This document shows, in pieces, positions 35,557-46,277 of a stretch of 64,000 nt of DNA; position 1 is the first letter of the stretch; every line of letters begins with the position of its first letter. The stretch is from Metridium senile (lineage: Eukaryota > Cnidaria > Anthozoa > Actiniaria > Metridiidae): assembly GCA_949775045.1 (NCBI GenBank), contig OX459096.1:41146959-41210958 (forward strand). Reading direction: 5' to 3'. Below the pieces are notes generated by a model. The model was not told where the DNA came from. It worked only from the letters and a program-made list of their open reading frames with translations, and searched no databases. Both the position numbers and the translations under genes were made by a program.

Positions 35557-36813
35557 ATATACACCTACTTGCAATAAGGTTGTCATACAGAAATAGAACA
35601 TTTGTCATAAAGAAAATAGAACATTTGTGATTTAGTAGGATAGGAATTGAATAAAAGACAACAGACGATCATTCAAGCTGAACTCTCTCTTTTGTCTTTT
35701 AACCCTTTGACTACTGGGCTTTTTTGACATTTTGAGCGATTTTCTGGATATAAACGATCCGTAGGATTTCTTGACTCCGTATTTGGCGTTACCATGGAAA
35801 GTGCTGCTGTTTTGTAATCTCAGGGGCTCAAGTTCTCAGGCCACATGACTTTTAGATCGTTTGAAAGCATCGTTGGATATTTACACTGGCTCAAAGTTGG
35901 CTTAAATGGGAATTTCGTTAATTTTAGGGTCATATTTTGCCTTTAGTCACTACTGGAAGAGCATCATTAAGCTTCAAGGTAGAAAAGAGCTCACTTTCTG
36001 GAAGAAATCAACGAGGAATCTCACTTTGTCAGCAAAAAATGATCGATGTTTGGTTCATTCGGTTTTGGCGGGCTTAGAACAAAGTCAGGTTTGGAGTTGA
36101 ACTAAAGGCAAATTCTCGGACCTGCCGCGGCTATTTATCGAAGTTGTGATGATAGAGGAACACAACAAGCGCGAAATTTTGGCAGAAAACCGAGGTGACC
36201 CTAGACTTATAAAAAATGTATAAAAGGACGGCGGGGGGTACTCCATGTGCCAAATTGTCATGGTTACCCACAATGCTTTGCAGTCGTAAATACTTGAAAA
36301 CACGTGTGTATCAAAATGGCCGTAATCAAACGACCGCAGCTCAGTTCGTGAAGTGAAAAAAAGTGAAAAAACTTGCCAAAGCTATAGCACAAGGACTGAA
36401 TTTTGTTGTGAAAACGGCCTTTTCGTCTAAAAACGATTTTTTTCGATAAAAAATCCAAGGTCAAAAAAGTGTGATTTTCACTATTGAAAAATAAGGCAAA
36501 AACGGTCATTTTTGACTTTCCTAAAGTTCATATGGAATTTTTGTGCTAAAATTGCTTGTTTCTTTTGACTGACATGCTATGAAAATTTGAAAAACTTCCT
36601 AGTGCTTACTAAAATTCAAACGGCTGGGAAAATTTGGCTTGTTTAAAAAAGTTAGAATTTTTCAAAGCAAGGTCGTTTTTTTACGGGCGGTTTCGGGCGC
36701 CGTAGGAGTCAAAGGGTTAATTAATTCCTTTCGCACTAAATCACAAATGTTCTATTTTCTTTGTGACAAATGTTCTATTTTGTATGACAACCTTACTGCA
36801 AGTAGGTGTATAT
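35557..36813. mobile_element. Hairpin MITE split by a piggyBac-like insertion
   Basis: Outer arms at 35557-35655 and 36725-36813 are inverted complements (ATATACACCTACTTGCA, GGTTGTCATAC, AGAAAATAGAACATTTGTGA and partners). Without the inner element at 35699-36720 the arms would form a compact hairpin element of ~240 bp; the inner transposon went into its loop. Confidence 0.85.
35699..36720. mobile_element. piggyBac-like non-autonomous transposon, ~1.0 kb
   Basis: TTAA-CCCTTTGAC at the left and GTCAAAGGG-TTAA at the right are the classic piggyBac arrangement (TTAA duplication, CCC...GGG ends). The termini are imperfectly matched beyond ~9-12 bp. The 1014-bp interior has no transposase; open frames at 35906-36100, 36085-36509 and 36639-36848 are unrecognisable. 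It may be a deletion derivative or a MITE mobilised by a piggyBac transposase elsewhere in the genome. Confidence 0.8.
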
Positions 36814-36918
36814 ATACATTATATATATATACCTATGTTGAAAGCTAATTATCAACACTATTTACAAGTTAATATTACACATTATATGTGAATACTGTAA
36901 GTATATAATATTATGTAG

Positions 36919-36980
36919 AGTTTACAACATGAGCGGCTGTGTTGTATCGCCGATACAACACGGACGCGAATGTTGTAAAC
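36919..36980. repeat. Short double hairpin
   Basis: GTTTACAACAT faces ATGTTGTAAAC, enclosing TGTTGTATCG and CGATACAACA. Related TACAACACTAGTGTTGTA lies at 37085-37110. Probably a relic of a palindromic element. Confidence 0.6.
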
Positions 36981-37375
36981 TACTTAAAAAATGTCTAGGT
37001 AAGCTCTTTCATATTTGACCAAAATTTTCAAGATTAAAATAAATTTTGCCGTAAAATTACCAGTTAAAACTTATGCAAATCTGGATATACAACACTAGTG
37101 TTGTATCAGATTTACAACACTCATCATGGTCATGGTTTCTTTTGAAAATGTCTCATTAATTATTCATGAATTTTTTAATATTATATAATAGATCTATACA
37201 TTATCGTACTCAAAGTACACAAATTTTAAAAATTGAGTTAATATACAGTATTAATTATTATACATAGCACACTATCTTTTATAATTGGCAAGCTTAAGTA
37301 GAGATAAAACCTCTGGCATAAATTCAAAATAATATATAAAACACTTTTAATACTAGTAAGATTGACAGTACTTGA

Positions 37376-40300
37376 TTAATCCTGATATTCATCGCCACAG
37401 TCACCCGTGGACTTGAATAGATCACGTCCTTTCTTTAATACATCACCAAGATTATCAAGTTCTTTTTGTTCTAGCTGTAAGTTTAAAGTTCTCAAGTTAT
37501 CCTCAATATGCTCTGTTCCTGGTATTCCAAAGCGACACCCTATGATGACTGCTGCAACAGCTGGTTTGTCCAGAATATAACTCGATGCCACATTAGCTAT
37601 ACTTGTATCTGAACCATGAGCTTTGGCAATTGTCGATAATTGTGTAAGAAGTTGCTGAAATAATTCCCATCCTCCCCAAGCATCAATTAACTGTTTGTAC
37701 TTCTTAAGTGATGCAGTTGGTAGCTCATCAATTTTAGGTTCTGCCATGTTTAAATACTTTTCAGACAAAAACCCTCCAGCTACTGTTCCATAAGTTAGAA
37801 GTCCAATACCATGTTTTTCACAAAATTCTGACATTTTTACTGAAGCTCTATTGTCTATGACTGAATATTGAATCTGATTGGTTGAAATTGTGATTCCTAG
37901 TTTTGTAACTTCTTTTAAGTGAGTAGTGTTAAAATTAGTTAAAGATAGTTCTTGTATAAAACCTTGTTTTTGTAGTTCTGATAGATGCACTAGTGCATCT
38001 AAGTACCTTTTGTCATTGAAGTCCCACCAATGAAACTGTAACATGTCCAACTTATCAACACCCATACGTTTTAAGGATTTTTCCATGCTTGTTTGTACTA
38101 TCCTTTTAGTCATAACTCCTGGATGAGGGACCCATTTTGTTAGTGCTGGAAATAAAAGTGATATGTTTAGAAACTTGATAATTCTTTAGTGATAAAACTA
38201 ATGACATAATTAGTTTTTAAGCTTGACGTTTCAACACTTGCTTGTGTCATTATCAAAAGTGGTTTTATTTGAATAAGCGGTAAGATTTAAATACTGGAAA
38301 TTAGTTAACAATAATAACAATTGAATAACAATTGAGTCTTTTTAAACAAATACTTTAGCTCTGCAAGAGTCTGATTGTTTGTTTAGATAGGGCTTAAGTT
38401 CTTGAATGGCAAGCATTTCGTGGACTAGGCACTATAAATATAACCACTTTTGATAATGACACAAGCAAGTGTCGAAAAAACTAGTCTTGTTGTCATTAGT
38501 TTTATCACTAAATGTTTTAAGACCAAAACTTTAGTTGATAATTCTTGTTAAGAAATTAATCTAATAATATCTAAAGCTAAACTTATCAAATAAATTAATA
38601 ATAAAATAATTTAACAATTATTTTCATTAATATATTGATATTAAATTACTCTAAAACGTTCAGCCTCCTTCTCATGTTGATGACGACTTGTTGTGCATAT
38701 TGTTTATTTGTGGCCCTTGAAGCATCATTTTCAGTCGCCGTGCTTTGGCACACAATTGATGCTAATAATCAGACCACAAATACCTACTATGCTCTCCAAG
38801 TCATGTTATTGTCCTATTCACAATGCCTTACTATCATAACTGTCAGTTGATTTATAAGTATATTTTTTTACCCAAAGTAACCTAAATCTACCCTTTAAAT
38901 CACATTGGTTTTCCTGTGTTATTGGAATACAGTCGACTCTCTCGTAATTAGTGACCATGTACCCTTGAATCAGAAGAAAGTGGATGCTTACAGGAGAGTC
39001 AATTATGAGACTCTTAACCGAGGAAGCCCAAACCATGAGAACCCTTTCAGTTATTAGTTTAGTTATTAGTTAGGACCAATACCTAAAATTATATATTGTA
39101 CAACAAATTGTAAATTCATGCAAGGTATAAATAAAAATTATTGTATTGTATTGTATTGTATTGAAGCCCAAACCATGTGCGTAATTTGTAACACGACTGG
39201 ACACATGTCAAAAATTATCAACGAATTTCAAAATTACTGTATCTTAATTCTTTGAGTGGTTGTTCAGAGAATCGACTGTAGTTACCACATGATGGATTGA
39301 TTGGGACAAATCTTAACACGTTCTGAGGACATAAATATTATTAGGAGCAATTTTTTGGATGACAAAAAAAACAAACAATAGCATTTATTTTACATGGACC
39401 AAATGGTTTTGGGAAAACATGTGCGCAATGTTAGAATGTTTACGGCTAATCAACCTTTGTTATTTAATATGTTGTCTGGAACATCCATATTCATCACATA
39501 CTTATAGTCATCTGGAACAGACATCATTTCAAACAAATATGTCACTTAGGTCACTTGTAATTGCACCCGGAGAAGTGGAAGTACTGAGCTAACATTGTTA
39601 TGGGCTTCCTGTGGTATTTTTGTTTGATGGCAGAGCTGACTTTAGCCTACTGTGCAGACTAGATTATTTGTAAAAATTTGACCCTCTTCTAATATTTATG
39701 TCTGGATCAGATGGAGGAAGGCAATTTACAAATCGTTTTCGAATCTGTGTCAATCAATTTATTGTGGCATTGAGAAGCTGAAAATTTCAGTTCTAATAGC
39801 TAGCACGATTATTATACCGAAACTCCTCATTCAAAGGTTCTGAGGAAAGGTTTTTTGCTGAGACTAGGAGCCATTGGAGTCTGAGATCAGCAAAGTTGCC
39901 TGTGGCATTAAAATCCAAAGCTACCATTAAAAGGCCTAAACATTATTATCCTATTATCTTCAATTCAGGAGCGATATTTTGAGTAAACATGAAAACAGTT
40001 TAGATCACTAAAACAGAAATGCCAACCTCCAACATTATCGACAATCCCTGATACTCTAACGATTTACCACAACCCATTGGCAACTTGTGCTTTTTTCCCT
40101 ACATTTGCTTGCAGTTGAAATTTCAATCACTGATTTTAAAAACATCACAAAGCAGCTTTCATCGATCGTTATCCCCATTTTGAATTTTGTCTGTGTCATT
40201 AGGACTAATCAGAATCTACTTTCTTGTATACAGTAAGCTCCCTCTGATTTGCCAGAAATTGATTAGTGGCTCGGTTCTGCAAACTCTACTCTTTTGGCGA

Positions 40301-43300
40301 ATATTTTGAGAACAAAAATTCGAATCTACAAACAAGGCTAAGCTGACTTTCCCTTATGAAAATTTACCATGAATACTAAATGCACTTGCACTTTAATATA
40401 TCTATTTTCAATTACTGATTGAGTAACTTCCTACCTCTTTATTTGATTTTCTATTAATAACTCATTTTTAGTAATTAATGGAAATATTTGTTTGTCCTCA
40501 TACTTATTCTTGTTTAACACTACAGCTTTGGTAGACAGATATACATACTTCCCTGTGTTGGAAAATGAAGGAATAGAAAACGCGCGTGCGTGCTGTGTGC
40601 AGTTATAAAGCATGCAGGGATTCACAATAATAATAATAAAAAATCTTTATTGGGTATCAAATAAAGCAGAGCTTTTTTCCAATCTGGCCCATAGACTGCG
40701 AAGAATAATTGTTTTTAGATAAATACGAAGGTGATAATTTAAAGAAAGTAAAAATATCCATTAAAAACTGTTCATTTCCTATGTCTTAAAAGCGCATTGG
40801 ATGAATATCGAAAAATAGTCCAAAGTTCTCAAACCAATCAGTAAGTGCATATTTATACCAATTATTATTGGAAGCTACATTTAGTGACTAAATCTGCTAG
40901 TGCTGTATTATAAAATAATACAGAACATAAGAGAAGTGTTAAGAGAAGCACGTGTTAAGAGTGCTTCTCAACACTTTTCGAGTGTTCTGACAATCCCTAA
41001 GTGCTTTATAACTGTATACAGCACAGAAAGCAAGTTTTCTATTTCTTTTATAAAATACAATTTGATCAACATGCAAACACGCGTGCTGTGTGCTCTCATA
41101 TAGCAAGCGCCTCAACCAATCAAAATATGTGATTTCAAATAGTTATTTATAGCACTAGCAGATTTATTCACTAAATGTAGCTTCCAATAATAATTGGTAT
41201 AAATATGCACTTACTGATTGGTTTGAGAACTTTGGACTATTTTTCGATATTCATCCAATGCGCTTTTAAGACATAGGAAATGAACAGTTTGTATAGGATA
41301 ATGGATGAGCTCCGAGGCTTATTAAAAATATTATATATAATATATATAATTTGCAATAAGCCGAGGAGCGAGGCCATTATCCCATTTAATACACATTCTC
41401 ATTGTTTTCGAAGGAAAACCACTTACTAACAATTCCCAAAGGGTCCATTAACTAAACTATTTTTCTTGTCCGTCCCATGGGACCAATGCTAACAATGTCT
41501 TTTGTAACAAGTATCGGTTGGTCAGATAGCATACAGCGTTAGGTGTAGGAATTCGAAGGCAGAGATTGCGGGTTCGAATCTCGTTGGTGTCATTTGATTT
41601 TTTCTTTACTTTAAATTCAAGTCTAAGCCAACAAGGGGCCATTTCACTGCGCATGCGCGTCATGCTTGAATTGCCCTGGTCATAGCACTTGTTCGTAGCA
41701 CGTTCTCTCAGTAGAGGTGCTCACATAAAGATATGTTGAAGAAATCCGTTTTTTCTTCTTCTGTAATTAATTGATCAGACTCAAATAATAAGGCTGATAT
41801 CGAATATGTGTCCTATATGCGATTCAAGCGAAATCATTGGAGTATTGTTTCGAGAAAAAATGTTAAAAGAGTCATTCAAGCTGACTCGCGAAGAAGAGAA
41901 AATGGCGACTGTAACGTACTTTGTAAACATACTTTGCCGTCGGTATAACTCAGGAAATAAGACTATCTGATGCCAGGTCTTTTAACACGATGAGTGGGAT
42001 GCTATTTGTACTGTAACACAACCTTTTGTGTTAAAATCGACTGCAATGGGTGGCGAAAATTTTCACATTGCCTTCATGTCAGAATTGATAAATTCGGGCT
42101 GTTTGGCATTTTTCATCTTGAAATGTTATTAAATGTAGTGAAAATACCAATGTGTTTTAAGCAGAAATGATGATATCCATATGCATTGGTAATGTTTTAT
42201 CGTGAATCTTTAATTGGAAAATTGGGGAAGATGGATTTTTTTGCCAATTAAAGATGTAAACATTGTTTACATGGTCATTATTAATTGGTCAAAACTCTTG
42301 AACTTCGAAATACTTGAGCCTGAAATAAGTCACATTTAGTTTATGTACCATTCATGAAAGGAGATCCTCGATATCCCAGCAATCGAACAATTTGTTGGCT
42401 TTTTATGAAGCATCAAACACAGTATGATTATCATCCTCGGGAACCCAGGGGTATTCTTCTGTCGCTCGTTTCTCGCTTCCACAACATATACCCCTGGGAA
42501 CGTAGTCTGTTGGAGCTTGTTCCGGAAGTCAAAATTCAGCTCTTTCCTGATTGGTCGACCTTATTAGGTCGACCAATGAAAATCAAGATAACCATTCAAA
42601 GAAAGTCGTTTTAAAAATAAGTTTGAATTTTGACTTCCGGAACAAGCTCCAACAGACTACGTTCCCAGGGGTATATGTTGTGGATGCGAGAAACGAGCGA
42701 CAGAAGAATACCCCTGGGTTCCCGAGGATGTATGATTATGCGAATATGGTTATTATTATTCTTGATTACATGGCTAACTTCTGCGAGAGAATACCACACA
42801 AATTCCATTTGATTTTATGTCCTTTGTTTCTATACTTTCGATCTATCATGTTTGATTTGTTGGAAAAATTGGGTAAGGTAGCAAAATTTTCAATTTTCTG
42901 CCATAAAAAGTGCTGCTTTGTCTAGAATTTTGGCTCCTTCTGCTTCATTCATTGTTTAAATTAAGTCTTTTGTTATTTCTATTGAATTACGTAGACTGTG
43001 TTTCTGCTACACTCACAAATAGCAATGGAAATGATAAGAAAGATAGATAAATATAACAAAACACAATAGCTTAGCGACATTTGGTTACAAGTGAACGAGT
43101 GGGTAGCCTGTGGTGAGCCTGCATTGCGATGCCACAGTACAGCATTTCGCGCATGGTCATGCAAAATGGCCCCTTGTTGTCTAAGCCTTAAGTCTAAGTT
43201 TCATATCTATCAAAGTATCTTTCAAACCTCGATCTGGATCAAAATAATAACCTCTAGCTCCAAATAATAACCTCTGGTTCTTATTGAGTGACTACAATAA

Positions 43301-44814
43301 TGACCTATGAATAATTAATTCATCAGCCCCACTCTTCCCTGCTGAATTCAAAACCCTCCCCAGCTTGAAGATTCTCGTAAATAATAACTACTTCGAAACA
43401 TTGAAAGTGTGTATTAATTAATGGATATTTTTACTTTTTTTTAAATTATCACCTTCGTATTTATACTAAAACAATAATTCTTCTCAGTCTCTCTTCTCAG
43501 GCTCGCTCCACTCTCTCTCGGTTTTTATTCGTTGATATTCACCTCGCCTTTGGTGAATAATTGTTTGAGCCTATTCATGGTGTACAAAAAAGTTCTTTAA
43601 TAAAACAATAACACATCTATCACTAGTGTTGCAGTTCCTTGAGCAAAATATGTTATTTCAACCTGGATATGACGTCTTCAACTTTGACAAAATCTGAAGA
43701 CATGAATGGCCGGCATGAATAGTCAATGAGCTGCGTTGTGAGCTGCGTTGTGAGCTGCGTTGTGAGCTGCGTTGTGAGCTGCGTTGTGAGCTGCGTTGTG
43801 AGCTGCGTTGTGAGCTGCGTTGTGAGCTGCGTTGTGAGCTGCGTTGTGAGCTGCGTTGTGAGCTGCGTTGTGTGCAAAATAATTAACGTAGAGGTAGTAA
43901 GTGTGTGTCTGAGTCTCCCCAATTAGCCACTTGCTAAATACATTGAGACGTTAAAAAAAAAGTGATTTATTTTTAATGCAGAGTTGTTGCAGGTTCCGCC
44001 CCCCTCCAGTCAACAACAATCACTGTTTACAATCTTACGAAGATTACTGTTTGAGTCTTATGGTGTTTATCAGGTCAATAATCAATCGAAACATCCCTTA
44101 CGCATAAGAAAAATGAAAAAATGCTGAAGAACGAAGTAAAAGTGTTGGAAAAGTAGGCCAGAATTGTGTACACAGGAGATCCCGCTGTGGTTTGTAAACC
44201 GCCTTTACTTGGTTTTTATGCAGCAAATACGAAAGTTAACGCCTTAAATGACAACAAAACTACATCGAAATATTTGATTTGCTTACCCTGTATCTTTTCT
44301 GCTGCTTTATTACCACGTTTTGCTTTGAGCTGCAACAGAAAACGTCCAAAAATATCCTCTGCAGGGCCGTAAATGTCGGCCATATCGAATGTAGTAAGTC
44401 CTGCATCGTAATATGTAAACATATCCTCAACAGCCCGATCGACATCAATGGATCCGTGCGAGCCTGAAACTTGCCACATTCCATTTATAATACGACGAAC
44501 TTGTAGGCTGTTCCTCAATCGACATAACGAAACCGTGGACATATTAACTGTAGACCCCACAATCAACTAAATAACCACATTTTGGGACGAGAGTTGACAA
44601 TCACAAGAATCTCAAGTTGGATATAGGAGGACTACTCGACCCAGTCTCTAGCGGACACCGACTACCGATATTTGCTGACTTGGCAAAAAAAGCCAAAAAT
44701 TAATTTTACGCTGTTTAGTTATCAAAATGCCAAAATTTGAAAAAGCTTTTTTATGTGATAACTTTAATAGTAAAAAAATAACAAACTTACCATTCGTTGA
44801 GCGCTTGACAACAT
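37376..44814 (-). CDS. Aldo-keto reductase, three coding exons (first one tentative)
   Basis: NAD(P)H-linked oxidoreductase of the AKR superfamily; the substrate cannot be told. Coding exons on the minus strand: 44814-44791 (tentative, eight residues MLSSAQRM, donor ATG|GTAAGT), 44566-44287 and 38145-37376. This gives 357 aa in phase throughout; starting instead at the ATG at 44542 gives 341 aa. The fold is covered from NGMWQVSG (beta-1) to the C terminus. The tetrad is intact: Asp69 and Tyr74 in FDMADIYG, Lys105 in ALTKW, His140 in LQFHWWD (numbering of the 357-aa model). The cofactor-side segment [15 protein letters not shown] matches AKR IxGxR-type loops. The last intron (~6.1 kb) is full of repeats. 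It is divergent from the EFHB gene, 1.46 kb apart. The family resembles uncharacterised AKRs of corals, fungi and plants rather than the classical AKR1 group; this is a judgement from motifs. Confidence 0.88.
38185..38512. mobile_element. 328-bp inverted-repeat element in the reductase intron
   Basis: TTTAGTGATAAAACTAATGACA at the left and its exact inverse at the right, with inner arms CACTTGCTTGTGTCATTATC and partner. It lies 40 bp from the acceptor of the last reductase exon. The middle is AT-rich and non-coding. Confidence 0.8.
39021..39616. repeat. Repeat-derived patch with (TATTG)n tail and CCACAGGAAGCCCAT motif
   Basis: A short (TATTG)n run at 39139-39163 follows ATAAATAAAAATTATTG, which looks like the 3' tail of a retroposon. 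GAAGCCCAAACCAT occurs at 39025 and 39166, and ATGGGCTTCCTGTGG, identical to the inverted terminus of the MITE at 61072-61300, lies at 39601-39615. Element boundaries are unclear. Confidence 0.4.
40627..40720 (-). mobile_element. Possible LINE 3' tail, minus orientation
   Basis: Read on the minus strand the segment ends ATAAAGATTTTTTATTATTA, an (ATT)n-tailed terminus preceded by AATAAAG, as in many LINE-type retroposon tails. No reverse transcriptase is present, so only a severely 5'-truncated copy could be involved. Confidence 0.35.
40765..41290. mobile_element. Foldback element with 140-bp arms
   Basis: Arms 40765-40904 and 41151-41290 are almost exact inverted complements (from AAACTGTTCATTTCC to CTGCTAGTGCT and back), with a ~246-bp spacer. 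The left arm has AGTGACTAAATCTG where the right gives AGTGAATAAATCTG, one of very few differences. It lies in the reductase intron. Confidence 0.9.
41296..41385. repeat. Short hairpin next to the foldback element
   Basis: GGATAATGGATGAGCTCCGA-GGCTTATT faces AATAAGCC-GAGGAGCGAGGCC-ATTATCC across a TA-rich loop (AATATTATATATAATATATA). It begins six bases after the end of the preceding foldback element. Confidence 0.65.
41520..41592 (+). mobile_element. tRNA-related SINE head (possible)
   Basis: TTGGTCAGATAGCATACAGC resembles a degenerate A-box/D-arm, and CGGGTTCGAATCTCG 50 bases downstream is a good B-box that can form a T-stem with wobble pairs. No matching acceptor stem is present, so this is not a functional tRNA gene. 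It fits the 5' region of a tRNA-derived SINE. Confidence 0.4.
42423..42739. mobile_element. MULE-like palindromic MITE with 9-bp target duplication
   Basis: The 299-bp element (42432-42730) has ~105-bp arms starting CATCCTCGGGAACCCAGGGG and ending with the inverse; the centre contains GGTCGACC-TTATTA-GGTCGACC. It is flanked by exact copies of TATGATTAT (42423-42431 and 42731-42739). A 9-bp duplication with long terminal repeats is the Mutator-like pattern. Open frames at 42354-42925 are generated by this palindrome. Confidence 0.92.
43728..43871 (+). repeat. 12-bp minisatellite GAGCTGCGTTGT x 12
   Basis: Twelve head-to-tail perfect copies of the 12-mer. The unit length is a multiple of three, so it gives clean open frames on both strands (Ser-Cys-Val-Val and Thr-Gln-Leu-Thr repeats) that have no start context or family. 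It lies in the reductase intron. Confidence 0.95.
43880..43980 (+). repeat. Dispersed repeat also present at 6730-6835
   Basis: GTAGAGGTAGTAAGTGTGTGTCTGAG...CATTGAGACGTTAAAAA...AGTGATTTATTTT follows the same order as GTAGAGGTAGTGAGTGTGAC...CATTGAAACATTTAAAAAGTGATTTATTTT in KPNB1 intron 6. A third fragment may lie near 10870-10965. Confidence 0.6.
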
Positions 44815-45137
44815 GATTCTGATTTCCAAATCTGGATTGAATCCTGGAGTTTCAGCAGGAGCCCATTATAGAGGGCCCTGGTTTCTATGGGGTGTTATTA
44901 CCGTGTAAAGTAAAGCAACAGGTTTTTTTTATCAATTGCTTTTCTTATCGAAGATCTTCTCCATAATTCTTTTTATTATATAACATATAGTGGTATACCG
45001 AGTGATATCAACTAGATAAAAAGCCTATCCTAGTCATGAAGATATCATTGATATCGCACATGTGTGATATCACTCTCAACCAATCAACTTTCAAAATGTT
45101 TTTTTTTTTCTTCAATCTGTTATATAATAAACAGAAC

Positions 45138-45272
45138 ATTACATGTGCGCTTGGAGATATGAATTTTATCTTCTCGTGTTGAAAAGATATCCCACTTATT
45201 CGCTGCGCTCACTCGTGGGATATCTTATCAACACTCGAAGATAAAATTCATATCTCCGCGCGCCCATGTAAT
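45138..45272. mobile_element. 135-bp hairpin element upstream of the reductase gene
   Basis: ATTACATGTGCGC-TTGGAGATATGAATTTTATC faces GATAAAATTCATATCTCC-GCGCGCCCATGTAAT, enclosing GATATCCCAC and GTGGGATATC around a CGCTGCGCTCACTCG loop. It lies in the 1.46 kb space shared by the divergent reductase and EFHB genes. Confidence 0.8.
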
Positions 45273-46277
45273 ATCCTCTATATATTATTACGCGGTGATG
45301 AGACCGTGGTGCCTGTGAGCATGCATATCAGAAAAGCCAAAATGAGTTTGAGGAATGCTAAAAATGCTACACGCGGGCGTGCACTTTTTTCGCGCCAATT
45401 TTCAGGAAAAATAATGGGACGTACAAAGTTATTTAGGAGTTTGGTCTTCAGTTCTTCAATATATATGTTATAATATTTTGAGCAAAACTCCAATGTTTTT
45501 TTTTTTTATAATAACAATTAAAGGACCCATTCACTGAGAGGGCAACATGATTCCGGCCTTTCCAACTAGAACCTCAAGTTTATTTTTTAACGCAAAGAAA
45601 CCCAAATGCAGCCATTAATGTCTAAATACTTCTAAATACCGTGATGTAAAATAAAGCAATATATTTTTTTATGAATTACTTTTCTTATCAATTATTTTAT
45701 TCAAAATTCTTATCGCGCGATTCTTATCGAATAGTCCAGGCAATTTCATTGTTTTTTTTCCTGGTCAGTTTCAAAGTTATAAACATTTTCTAGTATTTAA
45801 TTTGTACTAACATTTATTTTAGGTTAACAGATCTGGAAAAAATGCATACCAGTATCCAGGTACGTATCCTTCATGCAAACATACCGGAAAAGACAAACCA
45901 CCGGAAATGATATTCTATCCGGACATTTGTTGCTAGGTAACGAGAAGCTTTGGGTCACCAAACGTGGCAACGCTCAAGTTTATTTACATGGAGATCCTGA
46001 ACTGAGACGGTAGCCCTATAATTCGATCACAGAAAAACAAGACTGTTTCTTGCTTCTATACAATTTTCACTTGTATATTGCAAGGACGTATATATCACAA
46101 CTCAGCGTGCAGTAAAAACGATCAATCAGAGAAAGATATCAACATTTTTGGGGTATTTTAGGACTGATAGAGCTGCGACACCTGGCCGACCGGAATCCCT
46201 CATTATCTTCATAATTCTCGTGATCTTTCACTAAAGCACGAAAAGGATTCTATATTAATCAACAGGAGGAATCAGAA

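Noticed and set aside
41520..41592. Functional tRNA gene
   Set aside because: A-box and B-box-like words exist, but the acceptor stem does not pair; a SINE head is the better reading.
42354..42925. Overlapping open frames on both strands that look like a conserved protein ([23 protein letters not shown] on both strands)
   Set aside because: The same peptide appears on both strands because the DNA is a palindromic MITE (42432-42730) with a 9-bp target duplication; it is a repeat artefact, not a gene.
43653..43926. Repetitive proteins from both strands (Ser-Cys-Val-Val or Thr-Gln-Leu-Thr repeats)
   Set aside because: Produced by twelve perfect copies of a 12-bp minisatellite inside an intron; no start context, family or flanking exon structure.
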